Made by a program: the position numbers and the translations under genes. Below are positions 17,110 through 25,922 of a DNA stretch of 64,000 nucleotides, piece by piece. The stretch comes from Acidobacteriota bacterium (GTDB lineage Bacteria > Acidobacteriota > Blastocatellia > RBC074): contig JACPYM010000033.1 of the NCBI GenBank assembly GCA_016196035.1, forward strand, positions 92,027 through 156,026. Direction: 5' to 3'. Position 1 is the stretch's first letter. Each line of letters begins with the position of its first letter. The notes beneath the pieces are model-generated. The model was not told where the DNA came from, did no database searches, and worked only from the letters and a program-made list of their open reading frames with translations.

Positions 17110-18120
17110 ATGCTCCAACCGCTGCTCAACAAATTGATGACGGGGGCCGACCTCGCCCAAACCGAAGCGGCGCAGCTGCTGGACGCGCTCTTGGCTGATG
17201 ACGTCACCGACGCGCAAATCGCGGCGGCGCTGATTGCCCTGGCGCTCAAGGGAGAAACGGCGGAAGAGTTGGCGGGCTTTGCCACGACCATGCGCGGGCG
17301 CGCCGCGCGCATCGTTGCGCCACACGCAAAATTCATTGATACCTGTGGCACGGGCGGCAGTCCGGCGAAGACTTTCAACGTTTCGACGGCGGCGGCCTTT
17401 GTCGTGGCGGCGGCAGGCTTGCCCGTTGCCAAACACGGCAACGTCGGCGTGACTTCCAAAGCGGGCAGCGCCGATGTCTTGCGCGCCTTGGGCGTGCGCG
17501 TAGACTTGCCGCCCGCCCGCGTCGGCGAAATCTTTGCCGAGATTGGGCTGTGTTTTATGTTCGCGCCCTTGCATCACGCGGCGACGAAGCGTGTGGCAAT
17601 AGTGCGGCGCGAATTGGGTGTGCGCACGATTTTCAATTTGCTGGGGCCGCTGACCAATCCGGCGGGCGCGCCCTTCCAAGTCATCGGTGTATCGAATGCT
17701 GCCGCCGTTTCAAAGGTCGCGCACGCCTTGGCGCATCTCGGCACGCAACGCGCCTGGGTCGTGCGTGGCGAAGACGGCCTGGATGAAATCACGCTGGCGG
17801 GCCGCACGCTGGTTTACGAAGTTGCGCCCGCTGGCGTCGAGCAACTCGACATCACGCCGGGCCATTTCGACGTGCCGCGCCATTCGCTGGAAACCTTGCG
17901 CGGTGAATCCGCCGCCGCGAACGCCGCCACGATCCGCGCCATCTTGCAGGGCGAACTGACGGGCGCGGCGCGCGATCTGGTATTGATCAATGCGGCGGCC
18001 AATTTATACGTGGCTGAACTGTGCGACAGCTTGCAAGCGGCGTTTGAATTGGCGCGGGAAACGGTTGAATCCGGCGCGGCGTTGGCGAAGCTGGAAGCGT
18101 TGCGAGAGGTGAGTCAGTAA
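17110..18120 (+). CDS. trpD: Anthranilate phosphoribosyltransferase
   Basis: 336 aa. It joins anthranilate to PRPP, the second committed step to tryptophan. DTCGTGGSPAKTFNVST is the PRPP-binding glycine loop; the usual GTGGD reads GTGGS here, a common variant. KHGNVGVTSKAGSADVLRALG carries the second substrate-binding loop (usually HGNRSVSSKSGSAD, so slightly divergent). RTIFNLLGPLTNPA and the ending helices complete the family pattern. Its stop TAA overlaps the trpC ATG by one base. Confidence 0.96.
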   Translation: MLQPLLNKLMTGADLAQTEAAQLLDALLADDVTDAQIAAALIALALKGETAEELAGFATTMRGRAARIVAPHAKFIDTCGTGGSPAKTFNVSTAAAFVVAAAGLPVAKHGNVGVTSKAGSADVLRALGVRVDLPPARVGEIFAEIGLCFMFAPLHHAATKRVAIVRRELGVRTIFNLLGPLTNPAGAPFQVIGVSNAAAVSKVAHALAHLGTQRAWVVRGEDGLDEITLAGRTLVYEVAPAGVEQLDITPGHFDVPRHSLETLRGESAAANAATIRAILQGELTGAARDLVLINAAANLYVAELCDSLQAAFELARETVESGAALAKLEALREVSQ

Positions 18121-18899
18121 TGAGCGATATTCTCGAAAAAATCGTCGCCCGCAAACGTGAGCGCCTCGCTGCCAGTCAAGCCGCGTTGCCGTTTAGCGAA
18201 TTGCGCACGTTGGTCGCGCCCCAACCCGGCGAGCGTTTCATCCGCGCCTTGCAAGGTGATGACATCAACATCATTGCCGAAATCAAACGCCGCTCGCCTT
18301 CCAAAGGTGTCATTCGCGAGAACTTCGACCCGGTGAGCATTGCCCGCAACTACACGGCCAACGGCGCGGCGGCGCTTTCGGTGCTGACTGAAGAAGACTT
18401 CTTCGACGGTTCGCTCGACTATCTGCGTGGGGTGCGCGCAGTGACGCCGCTGCCGCTGTTGCGCAAGGATTTCATCTTCGATGAATATCAGCTTTGGGAA
18501 GCCGCGCACGCCGGGGCCACTTGCATCCTGTTGATCGCGGCCATGCTGGAACCGGCGCAGTTCAACGATCTGCTGCAAACGGCCTATGGCTTGGGCCTGG
18601 ATGTGCTGGTCGAAGTCCATGACCGGGCGGAGTTGGAAAAGGTTTTACCCTATGACGTGCGCTTGCTGGGCATCAACAATCGCAATCTGCGCACCTTCCA
18701 CACGACGCTCGACACTTCGTTGCAGTTGGCGGCGGATTTGCCGCAGTCGCTGACGCTGGTTAGCGAGAGCGGGTTGCGCACGCGCGCCGACTTGGACTTA
18801 TTACGTGGCGCAGGCTTTCACGCCTTTTTGATTGGCGAAGAATTGATGCGCGCGGCGGATGAAGGCGCAGCGTTACGCAGCCTGCTTGAGGCGCAGTGA
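18120..18899 (+). CDS. trpC: Indole-3-glycerol phosphate synthase
   Basis: 259 aa (beta/alpha)8-barrel enzyme that cyclises and decarboxylates CdRP to indole-3-glycerol phosphate. Signature segments are IIAEIKRRSPSKGVIR with the catalytic lysines, LRKDFIFDEYQL, LDVLVEVHDRAELE, LLGINNRNLRTF and LVSESGLRT. It overlaps trpD by one base and ends 2 bases before the TrpF ATG, so translation is tightly coupled. It is separate from TrpF, unlike the fused enzyme of E. coli. Confidence 0.97.
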   Translation: MSDILEKIVARKRERLAASQAALPFSELRTLVAPQPGERFIRALQGDDINIIAEIKRRSPSKGVIRENFDPVSIARNYTANGAAALSVLTEEDFFDGSLDYLRGVRAVTPLPLLRKDFIFDEYQLWEAAHAGATCILLIAAMLEPAQFNDLLQTAYGLGLDVLVEVHDRAELEKVLPYDVRLLGINNRNLRTFHTTLDTSLQLAADLPQSLTLVSESGLRTRADLDLLRGAGFHAFLIGEELMRAADEGAALRSLLEAQ

Positions 18900-18901
18900 G
18901 T

Positions 18902-19528
18902 ATGCAGAAGGTAAAGCTCAAAGTTTGTGGTATCACTTCGTTGCCTGATGCGTTGGCGGCGGTGGAAGCCGGGGCCGCATACCTGGGCTTTAACTTTTAC
19001 CAGCCCAGCCCGCGATACCTCGAACCGGCGGCGGCCTGGACGATCATTGCGCAATTGCCGCCGGGCGTGATCGGCGTCGGCGTGTTCGTGAACGAACTGG
19101 AGCCTGACAGCGTGCTTGAATTGATGGAACGCAGCGGCGTGCGGTATGCCCAATTGCACGGCGATGAAGATGCGGAGTATTGCGCCGAAGTGGGCGCGGC
19201 GCGCGTGATCAAAGCGTTGCGGGTGGGCGCAGACTTTGTCGTCCACGACGTGCTGGAATATCCGGCGTCAGCGATCTTGCTCGATGCCTACGACAAGAAT
19301 CTGTACGGCGGCACGGGCAAAACGGCGAACTGGGAACTGGCGCAGAAGGCGGCGCGCCTGACGACAGTTTTCCTCGCGGGCGGCTTGTCGCCGGACAATG
19401 TTGCCGAAGCTGTGCGCACCGTTCATCCTTTTGCGGTGGACGTGAATAGCGGCGTCGAGAGTGCGCCGGGCCGCAAAGATGCGGACAAGCTGAAATTACT
19501 AAGACAAGCACTTGATTCGATCCAATGA
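18902..19528 (+). CDS. trpF: Phosphoribosylanthranilate isomerase
   Basis: 208 aa barrel enzyme that isomerises PRA to CdRP, the step before TrpC. It has LKVCGITS with the catalytic Cys, [37 protein letters not shown] with the catalytic Asp, and [13 protein letters not shown] 18902 is preferred; a GTG at 18896 overlaps the trpC stop and would add two residues. The last four bases overlap the start of trpB. Confidence 0.96.
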   Translation: MQKVKLKVCGITSLPDALAAVEAGAAYLGFNFYQPSPRYLEPAAAWTIIAQLPPGVIGVGVFVNELEPDSVLELMERSGVRYAQLHGDEDAEYCAEVGAARVIKALRVGADFVVHDVLEYPASAILLDAYDKNLYGGTGKTANWELAQKAARLTTVFLAGGLSPDNVAEAVRTVHPFAVDVNSGVESAPGRKDADKLKLLRQALDSIQ

Positions 19529-20739
19529 ATAACACGATGGATTTTTCTGTTTACCCGGATGCGGGCGGGCACTTCGGCCTCTACGGCGGCAGCTTCGTGC
19601 CCGAAACGCTGATGCATCCGCTCGAAGAGTTGAAGACGGCCTATGCCGTCGCGCGCGACGACGCGGCGTTCCAGGCCGAATTCCACGCGCTGTTGCGCGA
19701 TTATGTGGGCCGTCCGACGCCGCTTACTTTCGCCGATCGGCTGACCAATCAACTGGGCGGCGCACGGATTTTTCTGAAGCGCGAAGACCTCAACCACACG
19801 GGCGCACACAAGATCAACAACGCTGTCGGGCAAATTCTGCTGGCCAAACGCATGGGCAAGACGCGCATCATTGCCGAAACGGGCGCGGGCCAGCACGGCG
19901 TGGCGACAGCGACCGTGTGCGCGTTGATGGGTTTGCAGTGCGTCGTTTATATGGGCACCGAAGACATGCGGCGGCAGGCGTTGAACGTCTTTCGCATGCG
20001 CCTGTTGGGCGCCGAAGTCGTCGGTGTGGAATCGGGCAGCAAGACGTTGAAAGACGCTATCAACGAAGCCTTGCGCGATTGGGTGACCAACGTCGGCGAC
20101 ACGCATTACCTGCTCGGCTCGGTGCTGGGGCCGCATCCGTACCCGATGCTGGTGCGCGATTTTCAAAGCGTGATTGGCAAAGAAGCGCGCGCCCAGATGC
20201 TGGAACGCGAGGGCCGCCTGCCCGATTACCTGGTGGCCTGCGTCGGTGGAGGCAGCAACGCGATGGGCTTGTTTCATGCCTTTCTGAACGATGCCGACGT
20301 GAAAATGATTGGCGTTGAAGCGGGTGGACGTGGCCTTTCATTGGGCGAACACGCGGCGCGCTTTTTGACCGAAGGCGGCGGGCGCGTCGGAGTGTTGCAA
20401 GGCACGCGCAGCTATGTGTTGCAGGATGAGCGCGGGCAGATTTCGCTGACGCATTCGGTTTCGGCGGGGCTGGATTACGCCAGCGTGGGGCCGGAACACG
20501 CGCTGTTGCACGATCTGGGCCGCGCGGAATATCACTACGCCAGCGATGAAGAAGCACTAGCAGCGTTTCAAATGCTGGCGCGGCTGGAAGGCATCATCCC
20601 GGCGTTGGAGTCTTCGCACGCGATTGCTGAAGTGGTGAAACTCGCGCCGCGGTTACCGAAAGACGAAATCATTCTGGTCAATCTCTCTGGCCGTGGCGAC
20701 AAGGACGTCAACACAGTGATGGAGCAGATTGCGTTGTGA
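19525..20739 (+). CDS. trpB: Tryptophan synthase beta subunit
   Basis: 404 aa PLP enzyme joining indole and serine. It is a TrpB1-type sequence: [19 protein letters not shown] at the start, [10 protein letters not shown] with the PLP lysine, ETGAGQHG with the catalytic Glu, [10 protein letters not shown] for the phosphate loop, and [17 protein letters not shown] [13 protein letters not shown]. The start codon overlaps the trpF stop (ATGA). trpA, its partner, is not adjacent: a family C element, a dehydrogenase gene and a heptamer palindrome lie between. Confidence 0.97.
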   Translation: MNNTMDFSVYPDAGGHFGLYGGSFVPETLMHPLEELKTAYAVARDDAAFQAEFHALLRDYVGRPTPLTFADRLTNQLGGARIFLKREDLNHTGAHKINNAVGQILLAKRMGKTRIIAETGAGQHGVATATVCALMGLQCVVYMGTEDMRRQALNVFRMRLLGAEVVGVESGSKTLKDAINEALRDWVTNVGDTHYLLGSVLGPHPYPMLVRDFQSVIGKEARAQMLEREGRLPDYLVACVGGGSNAMGLFHAFLNDADVKMIGVEAGGRGLSLGEHAARFLTEGGGRVGVLQGTRSYVLQDERGQISLTHSVSAGLDYASVGPEHALLHDLGRAEYHYASDEEALAAFQMLARLEGIIPALESSHAIAEVVKLAPRLPKDEIILVNLSGRGDKDVNTVMEQIAL

Positions 20740-20748
20740 ATTTGAAAT

Positions 20749-20896
20749 TAGAGCGGTTTGCAATTTGCGCCAGGACAGTACCGCGCGCGTCAGCAAGCGG
20801 AGACAGCACGTTTGTGCCGCTGGGCATACTTGCTGACGCGCGCGGTACTGTCCCAAGCCGCGCTTTTCCCGTACATCGAAGTGCAAACCGCTCTAA
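20749..20896. repeat. Palindromic element, family C, complete with outer arms
   Basis: The best-preserved single copy: outer arms agagcggtttgca (20750 on) and tgcaaaccgctct (ending 20894), inner arms acagtaccgcgcgcgtcagc and gctgacgcgcgcggtactgt. It lies between trpB and the dehydrogenase gene. Confidence 0.9.
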
Positions 20897-20917
20897 GTGA
20901 ACAACGAGAGGAAAACT

Positions 20918-22198
20918 ATGCAGCAAAACTATCGCGGAATGTTTTTGGCAGTCGCAATGCTGGCGGCAGGGTTACAGCAGAGCGCTGTCGCACAAACGCA
21001 AAAGAATACGCCAGCAGGTAAACCGCAGCGCATCGTCATCAAACCCGATGGCTTGCCCAAACCCTTTGCGACTGAATCCGTGCGCAATTCGCCTAAGGTC
21101 GTCAAGGCTCCGGCGGGCGCGACCTTGAGCGTGCCTGCCGGGTTTGATGTCAGTGTCTATGCCGATGGCGATTTCAAAGCGCCGCGTTATCTGATCGAAG
21201 GCCCGAACGGCGACGTCTTTGTTTCCGATTCGTATGGCGATGTGGTGTACCTGCTGCGCGATGCGAACAAGGACGGCAAGATTGACAATGCGACCGAACG
21301 CTTCACCTTTGCCACCGGCTTGAAACGGCCCTTCGGCATGGCGATTCAAAAGGTCGGCGCGCAGAACTATTTTTATGTCGGCAACACCGATTCCATCGTG
21401 CGGTTCAAATACGAAATCGGCGCGACCAAGGTCGAAGGCACCGCCGAAAAGTTAATTGACCTGCCGACCGGCGGCCACTGGACGCGCACGATTCTGTTCA
21501 GCAAAGACGGCAAGAAGATGTACATCGCGGTCGGTTCGGGCAGCAATGTCAATGCGGGCGAACCGGAAATTCGCGCGGCGATCAACGAATACAACCCCGA
21601 CGGCAGCGGCCATCGCATCTTTGCGGCGGGCATTCGCAACCCGGTCGGCTTGGCCTGGAACCCCTTCAGCAAAGCGGCCAACGGCGAGTTGTGGACGGCG
21701 GTCAACGAACGCGATTTGTTGGGCGATGATCTGGTGCCTGAATACGCGACCTCGGTCAAAGACGGTGCGTTCTATGGCTGGCCGTATGCGTACATGGGTC
21801 AGAACGAAGACCCGCGGCGCAAGGGCGAGAATCCAGCCTTGGTCGCCAAGACGATTGTTCCCGACGTCTTGATCGAACCGCACGCGGCGGCGCTGGGCAT
21901 TATCTTTTACACCGGCAAGATGTTTCCGAAAGAGTATCAGGGCGATGCCTTCGTCGCGTTGCACGGTTCGTGGAATCGCAAAGAGCGCTCGGGTTACAAA
22001 ATCATTCGCATCCCGTTCGAGAAAGGCAAACCCGAAGGCGGCTACGAAAACTTCCTGACCGGCTGGGTACCCGACAAGATGGGATTGGAAGTGTGGGGCC
22101 GCCCGGTGGCCCTGGTGATGTTGCGCGATGGTTCGTTGCTGGTGTCGGATGACGGCGGCAACAAGGTGTGGCGTGTGACCTATGGCGGAAAGAAGTAA
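20918..22198 (+). CDS. Exported glucose/sorbosone dehydrogenase-family beta-propeller (PQQ type)
   Basis: 426 aa. A signal peptide (MFLAVAMLAAGLQQSAVA) is followed by a six-bladed propeller of the soluble sugar dehydrogenase class. Characteristic segments are FDVSVYADG, APRYLIEGPNGDVFVSD, GLKRPFGMAI, TILFSKDGKKMYIAVGSGSN, IRNPVGLAWNP and FVALHGSWNRKERSGYKI. Relatives oxidise sugars or sorbosone using PQQ in the periplasm; the substrate here is unknown. ATG 20918 has a GAGAGG Shine-Dalgarno sequence 7 bases upstream. It interrupts the trp genes between trpB and trpA and has no role in tryptophan synthesis. Confidence 0.88.
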   Translation: MQQNYRGMFLAVAMLAAGLQQSAVAQTQKNTPAGKPQRIVIKPDGLPKPFATESVRNSPKVVKAPAGATLSVPAGFDVSVYADGDFKAPRYLIEGPNGDVFVSDSYGDVVYLLRDANKDGKIDNATERFTFATGLKRPFGMAIQKVGAQNYFYVGNTDSIVRFKYEIGATKVEGTAEKLIDLPTGGHWTRTILFSKDGKKMYIAVGSGSNVNAGEPEIRAAINEYNPDGSGHRIFAAGIRNPVGLAWNPFSKAANGELWTAVNERDLLGDDLVPEYATSVKDGAFYGWPYAYMGQNEDPRRKGENPALVAKTIVPDVLIEPHAAALGIIFYTGKMFPKEYQGDAFVALHGSWNRKERSGYKIIRIPFEKGKPEGGYENFLTGWVPDKMGLEVWGRPVALVMLRDGSLLVSDDGGNKVWRVTYGGKK

Positions 22199-22202
22199 GC
22201 CA

Positions 22203-22298
22203 GAAGATGCCAGATGCTGGATGTTAGATGCTGGGTTCAATTCCAGTCCCGCACTAACCTCCAGCATCCAGCATCCAGCATCCAGCATCCAGCATCTA
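22203..22298. repeat. Inverted repeat built of heptamers, family D
   Basis: The left part has gatgccagatgctggatgtt and the right part five tandem ccagcat units (22261 on). The gap sequence contains ccagtcccgcactaacc. It fills the spacer before trpA and stays open in the trpA frame, like the copy before hisF. Confidence 0.85.
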
Positions 22299-22303
22299 TT
22301 CCA

Positions 22304-23095
22304 ATGACCAGAATTTCAGCCAAGTGGCAACAACTCAAAGCAGAAGGGCGCAAGGCCTTCATCCCTTACATCACGGCGGGCGATCCCGATTTGGCGACGA
22401 CCGAAGCGTTGTTGCTGGCGTTGGCCGACGCGGGCGCGGACATCATCGAATTGGGTGTGCCGTTTTCCGACCCGATGGCGGATGGGCCGGTGATTCAACG
22501 CGCTTCAGAACGCGCCTTACTGAAGTCGCTTGGAGTCGCCGACATCCTGCCAATGGTCGAACGGGTGCGGCAACACAGCCAGGTGCCGCTCATGCTGTTC
22601 ACCTACTTCAATCCGCTGCTGCAATTCACCCGCGAGGGCTTGGGCGCGAAGCTCAAAGCGGCGGGCCTTGACGGCGTCTTGATCACCGACCTGATTCCCG
22701 AAGAAGCCGACGCCTTTGTCGCCGAGATGCGCGGTGCTGACATTGACACGATCTTTCTAGCCGCGCCGACTTCGCCGGATGAACGGTTGAAACTGATTGC
22801 GCAGTATTCCAGCGGTTTTGTTTACGTCGTCGCGCGCACGGGCGTGACGGGGATGCGCGAGAGCGTGGCGACCGAAGCCCACTCGCTGGTCGAACGCGTG
22901 CGGCAATATACGCCGTTGCCCGTTGCGGTAGGCTTTGGCATCTCGAAACCGGAGCACGTGCGGGACGTGTGGCGTTATGCCGATGGCGCGGTGGTGGGGA
23001 CGCGGCTGGTGTTGGAGATTGAAAACAATCTGGGCGCGCCGGATTTAGTTGAACGGGTAACACAACTTGTGCGCGAGTTGCGCCAAGCCTATTAA
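22304..23095 (+). CDS. trpA: Tryptophan synthase alpha subunit
   Basis: 263 aa barrel enzyme that cleaves indole-3-glycerol phosphate to indole and glyceraldehyde 3-phosphate and channels indole to TrpB. It shows FIPYITAGDPD, IELGVPFSDPMADGPVIQRA with the catalytic Glu, GVLITDLIPEEAD with the catalytic Asp, FVYVVARTGVTG and VAVGFGISKPEHV. ATG 22304 gives the normal N-terminus (MTRISAKWQQLKAEGRKAFI). Lying 1.5 kb from trpB, it must rely on its own or a long transcript. Confidence 0.97.
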   Translation: MTRISAKWQQLKAEGRKAFIPYITAGDPDLATTEALLLALADAGADIIELGVPFSDPMADGPVIQRASERALLKSLGVADILPMVERVRQHSQVPLMLFTYFNPLLQFTREGLGAKLKAAGLDGVLITDLIPEEADAFVAEMRGADIDTIFLAAPTSPDERLKLIAQYSSGFVYVVARTGVTGMRESVATEAHSLVERVRQYTPLPVAVGFGISKPEHVRDVWRYADGAVVGTRLVLEIENNLGAPDLVERVTQLVRELRQAY

Positions 23096-23130
23096 ACCCG
23101 GTAACACAAGCCAGTAAAAGGAGGACAGCA

Positions 23131-23763
23131 ATGTCACAAAATCTTGCTTATGTATATTCTGCGCGGATGACGCCGGAAGAGTATTTGGTGTTTGAGCGCG
23201 CGGCTGAATTACGTCACGAATATGCGGACGGGATACTGTATGAAATGAATGGCGCGTCGCGCCAGCACGTGCGCATCGTGATGAATGTAAGCAGCGGACT
23301 GCTGGTGCAATTGCGTGGTAAGACTTGTGAGCCATACGCCAATGACATGCGTGTGTGGGTGCCGCGTCGGCGCACCTATAACTATCCTGACATCGCGGTA
23401 GTCTGTGGCGAAGCAAAATTTCTGGATGAGGAATTCGATACCCTGCTCAATCCCGTGCTGGTTATCGAAGTGTTGTCGCCTTCAACCGAAAGGCGCGACC
23501 GGGCGGCAAAATTCCGTGATTACCGCACGCTCGACTCCTTTGCCGAATACGTGCTGATTGCGCAAGACAAGCAGGAGATTGATCACTATGTAAAACGCGC
23601 CGGCCTTTGGACGATTCTGGAAGTCGGTGACGTGCTTGAATTGCAGAGCGTCCAGGTTAAGTTACCGCTCGCTGAGATATACGCGCGCGTAGAATTTGAG
23701 ACGACCCAAGCGCCGGACGCGCGCGCCGCAGCGTTGCAGCCGGATGTGAAAACCAATGAATGA
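23131..23763 (+). CDS. Uma2-family (DUF820) putative endonuclease
   Basis: 210 aa. Members have a PD-(D/E)XK nuclease fold and occur in many copies in cyanobacteria and acidobacteria, but their role is not established. Visible family features: MTPEEYLVFERAAELRHEYADG, NYPDIAVVCGE with the conserved Asp, NPVLVIEVLSPSTERRDRAAKFRDYR with Glu and Lys, and YVLIAQDKQEIDHYVK. The ribosome site AAAGGAGG lies 9 bases before the ATG. Its 3' end overlaps the chorismate mutase gene by 8 bases. A second, divergent member lies at 25923. Confidence 0.9.
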   Translation: MSQNLAYVYSARMTPEEYLVFERAAELRHEYADGILYEMNGASRQHVRIVMNVSSGLLVQLRGKTCEPYANDMRVWVPRRRTYNYPDIAVVCGEAKFLDEEFDTLLNPVLVIEVLSPSTERRDRAAKFRDYRTLDSFAEYVLIAQDKQEIDHYVKRAGLWTILEVGDVLELQSVQVKLPLAEIYARVEFETTQAPDARAAALQPDVKTNE

Positions 23764-24118
23764 AGCGAAAACCAGCGAAAAGACAATGGATGATTGGCGT
23801 TGCCGGATTGACGAAATTGATCTGCACTTGGTCAAGCTCTTCAACGAGCGCACGCAATGCGCCATCGAAATCGGCCACATCAAAAAGCGGCTCGGCCTGG
23901 AAATCTATTCGCCGACGCGCGAGGCGCAGGTCATCGCCAACGTGACCAACGCCAACCACGGCCCACTGGATGGCGAAGCGATTCGCCGCTTGTTTGAACG
24001 CGTGATTGACGAAGCGCGCCGCATTGAACGCGTCCATGCAGACAATGGGACCGATGGCGGCAAACCGAAAGAAACTGATCCGTTGGCACTGATCGAGGAA
24101 CTGAGCGAGAAAGAGTGA
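23756..24118 (+). CDS. Chorismate mutase, AroQ type
   Basis: 120 aa all-helical enzyme converting chorismate to prephenate, the branch point to Tyr and Phe. It has the AroQ pattern: WRCRIDEIDLHLVKLFNERTQ (Arg and Asp near the N-terminus), IGHIKKRLGLEIYSPTREAQV with the catalytic Lys and Arg, and LFERVIDEARRIER. It is free-standing, not fused to prephenate dehydratase or dehydrogenase; DAHP synthase follows 4 bases later and TyrA is encoded 2.5 kb downstream. Free-standing mutases next to type I-beta DAHP synthase often form regulated complexes; that is inference here. Confidence 0.93.
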   Translation: MNEAKTSEKTMDDWRCRIDEIDLHLVKLFNERTQCAIEIGHIKKRLGLEIYSPTREAQVIANVTNANHGPLDGEAIRRLFERVIDEARRIERVHADNGTDGGKPKETDPLALIEELSEKE

Positions 24119-24122
24119 AATT

Positions 24123-25133
24123 ATGATTGTTGTCATGCAGGAAAACGCCACCGAAGACCAGATCACGAATGTCGTGGATCGGCTGGTGAGTCTGGGTTTC
24201 GACATTCACCGTTCGACCGGCGAACGCTACACGTTGCTGGGTGCGGTGGGGGCGCAAATCGCCGATCAGCGCGATCTGGAATTGCTGGACGGCGTGCGCG
24301 AAGTCGTGCGCATCAGTGCGCCTTACAAACTGGCCTCGCGCGCTTTCAGGCCCGAAGGCACCAAGATCAAGATCAAAGACGTCGTCATTGGCGGCGAACA
24401 AGTCATCATGATGGCCGGGCCGTGCACGCTGGAAAATCGCGAACAAATCGAAGCTGTCGCGGCCTCCGTGGCTTCGCAAGGGGTTCAAGTGATGCGCGGC
24501 GGCGCTTTCAAGCCGCGCACCTCGCCGTATAGCTTTCAGGGTCTGGGCGAACCTGGGTTGAAGATGATGCGCGAAGTGGCCGATAAACACGGGCTGCTGA
24601 CCGTGTCGGAGATTATGGAATCACCACAGATTCCGATGTTCATCAAATACGTAGACATCCTGCAAATCGGCGCGCGCAACATGCAAAATTTCAATCTGCT
24701 GAAAGACCTGTCCAAGCTGAACAAGCCGATTCTGCTCAAACGTGGCCCGGCGGCGACGATTGAAGAGACGCTGCTTTCTGCCGAATACCTCATGTCCGGC
24801 GGCAACCACGAAGTCATCATCTGCGAACGCGGCATCAAGACCTTTGAGACGTACACGCGCAACACGCTCGACATCTCGGCGATCCCGGTCATCAAGAAAC
24901 TCTCGCATTTGCCCGTCGTGGTTGATCCTTCGCACGGCACGGGCCGCCGTGACAAGGTGCCGCCGATGGCGCGCGCGGCGGTGGCGGCAGGCGCGGACGG
25001 CTTGTTGATCGAAGTGCATAACGAACCAGAGCGCGCGCTGTGCGATGGCGCGCAGTCGTTGTTGCCGGAACAGTTTGAAAAGCTGATGGTGCAGTTACGG
25101 ATGATTGCGCCGGCGGTTGAGCGGAAAATGTAA
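24123..25133 (+). CDS. aroF: 3-deoxy-7-phosphoheptulonate synthase (DAHP synthase), type I-beta
   Basis: 336 aa. It condenses PEP and erythrose 4-phosphate, the first step of the shikimate pathway. The N-terminal 70 residues (MIVVMQENATEDQITNVVDR, EVVRISAPYKLASRAF) form the ferredoxin-like regulatory domain seen in Thermotoga-type enzymes that are inhibited by Tyr or Phe. The barrel carries MMAGPCTLEN, VMRGGAFKPRTSPYSFQG, LKRGPAATIEE, NHEVIICERGIKTFE and VVDPSHGTGRRD with the metal and PEP ligands. It is tightly linked to chorismate mutase. aroF is used as the common name for this family; aroG/aroA naming also exists. Confidence 0.95.
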   Translation: MIVVMQENATEDQITNVVDRLVSLGFDIHRSTGERYTLLGAVGAQIADQRDLELLDGVREVVRISAPYKLASRAFRPEGTKIKIKDVVIGGEQVIMMAGPCTLENREQIEAVAASVASQGVQVMRGGAFKPRTSPYSFQGLGEPGLKMMREVADKHGLLTVSEIMESPQIPMFIKYVDILQIGARNMQNFNLLKDLSKLNKPILLKRGPAATIEETLLSAEYLMSGGNHEVIICERGIKTFETYTRNTLDISAIPVIKKLSHLPVVVDPSHGTGRRDKVPPMARAAVAAGADGLLIEVHNEPERALCDGAQSLLPEQFEKLMVQLRMIAPAVERKM

Positions 25134-25150
25134 AGAACAGTGGCGGGTTG

Positions 25151-25401
25151 TATAGACTTCAAGAAAAAGAATTGCCGTAGCAAGCTCCAACGGAGCATCA
25201 GCCAACAGCCTGGGGTGCACAGCCCCAGGAAACACATTGAGTCGTTGTGCGAAGCCCTGAAAGGGCGGCAGCCATCGGCTTGGCTGTCGCCCTTTCAGGG
25301 TTTCGCACAACCATTTGCACGTTCCCCCAGGGCTTCACCCTGGGCTGTTGGCTGGTCGTCCCTTTGGGACTTTTCGGAAATTCTTTTTCTTAAAAACTAT
25401 A
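25151..25401. repeat. Family F palindromic element, 251 bp
   Basis: Terminal inverted repeats tatagacttcaagaaaaag and the near-complement ending cttaaaaactata bound a sequence that is itself a set of nested hairpins (ccctgaaagggcg / cgccctttcaggg; cagcccagggtg-type arms). A second copy lies in the opposite orientation at 59360-59558. It has no coding capacity and the ends look like those of a non-autonomous mobile element. Confidence 0.85.
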
Positions 25402-25448
25402 GAAATAATTAGGCAGTCTTACGACCTGAATCTCCGGAGGTTACTCGC

Positions 25449-25682
25449 GTGGATGAGTTAACTGGAAATCTTGGACGCGTGCTTGCTGCGATGCTGTTGC
25501 TGGTATTCGCCGGAATTGGCGTCGCCCATGTTCTGAACCCCGACCGGTTTATCGCGCGATCTGGGGTACGAAAGGGTGGCGAATTGCTGACAGCGTGGAA
25601 TCGGCTCGGGTTTCGCATCTTTGGAGCGTTCTTCACAGGTGGGGCCCTATATATGCTTTACCATGTCATTTCGGATCATTAA
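25449..25682 (+). CDS. Small two-helix membrane protein
   Basis: 77 aa, unknown function. Two hydrophobic helices are visible (VLAAMLLLVFAGIGVAHVL and FGAFFTGGALYMLYHVI) separated by a short basic loop with NPDRF and WNRLGFR. The start is GTG 25449, supported by a perfect CCGGAGG ribosome site 8 bases upstream; no in-frame ATG offers an alternative near the N-terminus. It stands alone after the family F element. The two-helix form resembles small immunity-like or DUF membrane proteins, but no assignment is possible. Confidence 0.6.
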   Translation: MDELTGNLGRVLAAMLLLVFAGIGVAHVLNPDRFIARSGVRKGGELLTAWNRLGFRIFGAFFTGGALYMLYHVISDH

Positions 25683-25922
25683 TGTTTATGAGTGTGATCA
25701 CAGCAGCTTCGTGCAAGAAAGATTCCTTGACGCTGCTGACTGGAACTCGCTTCAGCCTGCCGCTGCCTAACCCAACGCTGCAACCGACGAGCGGCGCATT
25801 CGGGTTGCGGCTGCTGGCGAGTTTGGCTCACGCGCCGCTCGCGATTGAGCTTTGAGCCGTTGTGCGGCGCGTCGTGTTATATTGCGTTGGCCCGGCAACA
25901 TAACCACAGAAAGGCGGTGACC
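25683..25922. other. Spacer with attC-like palindrome before the second Uma2 gene
   Basis: No gene is supported. The stretch at about 25766-25875 begins gcctaac, contains the complementary pair gcggcgc (within cgagcggcgc) and gcgccgctcg separated by 34 bases, and ends near gccgttgtgc. The 5' motif fits the RYYYAAC core of an integron attC site but the 3' end fits GTTRRRY poorly. The similarity is suggestive only. Confidence 0.35.
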
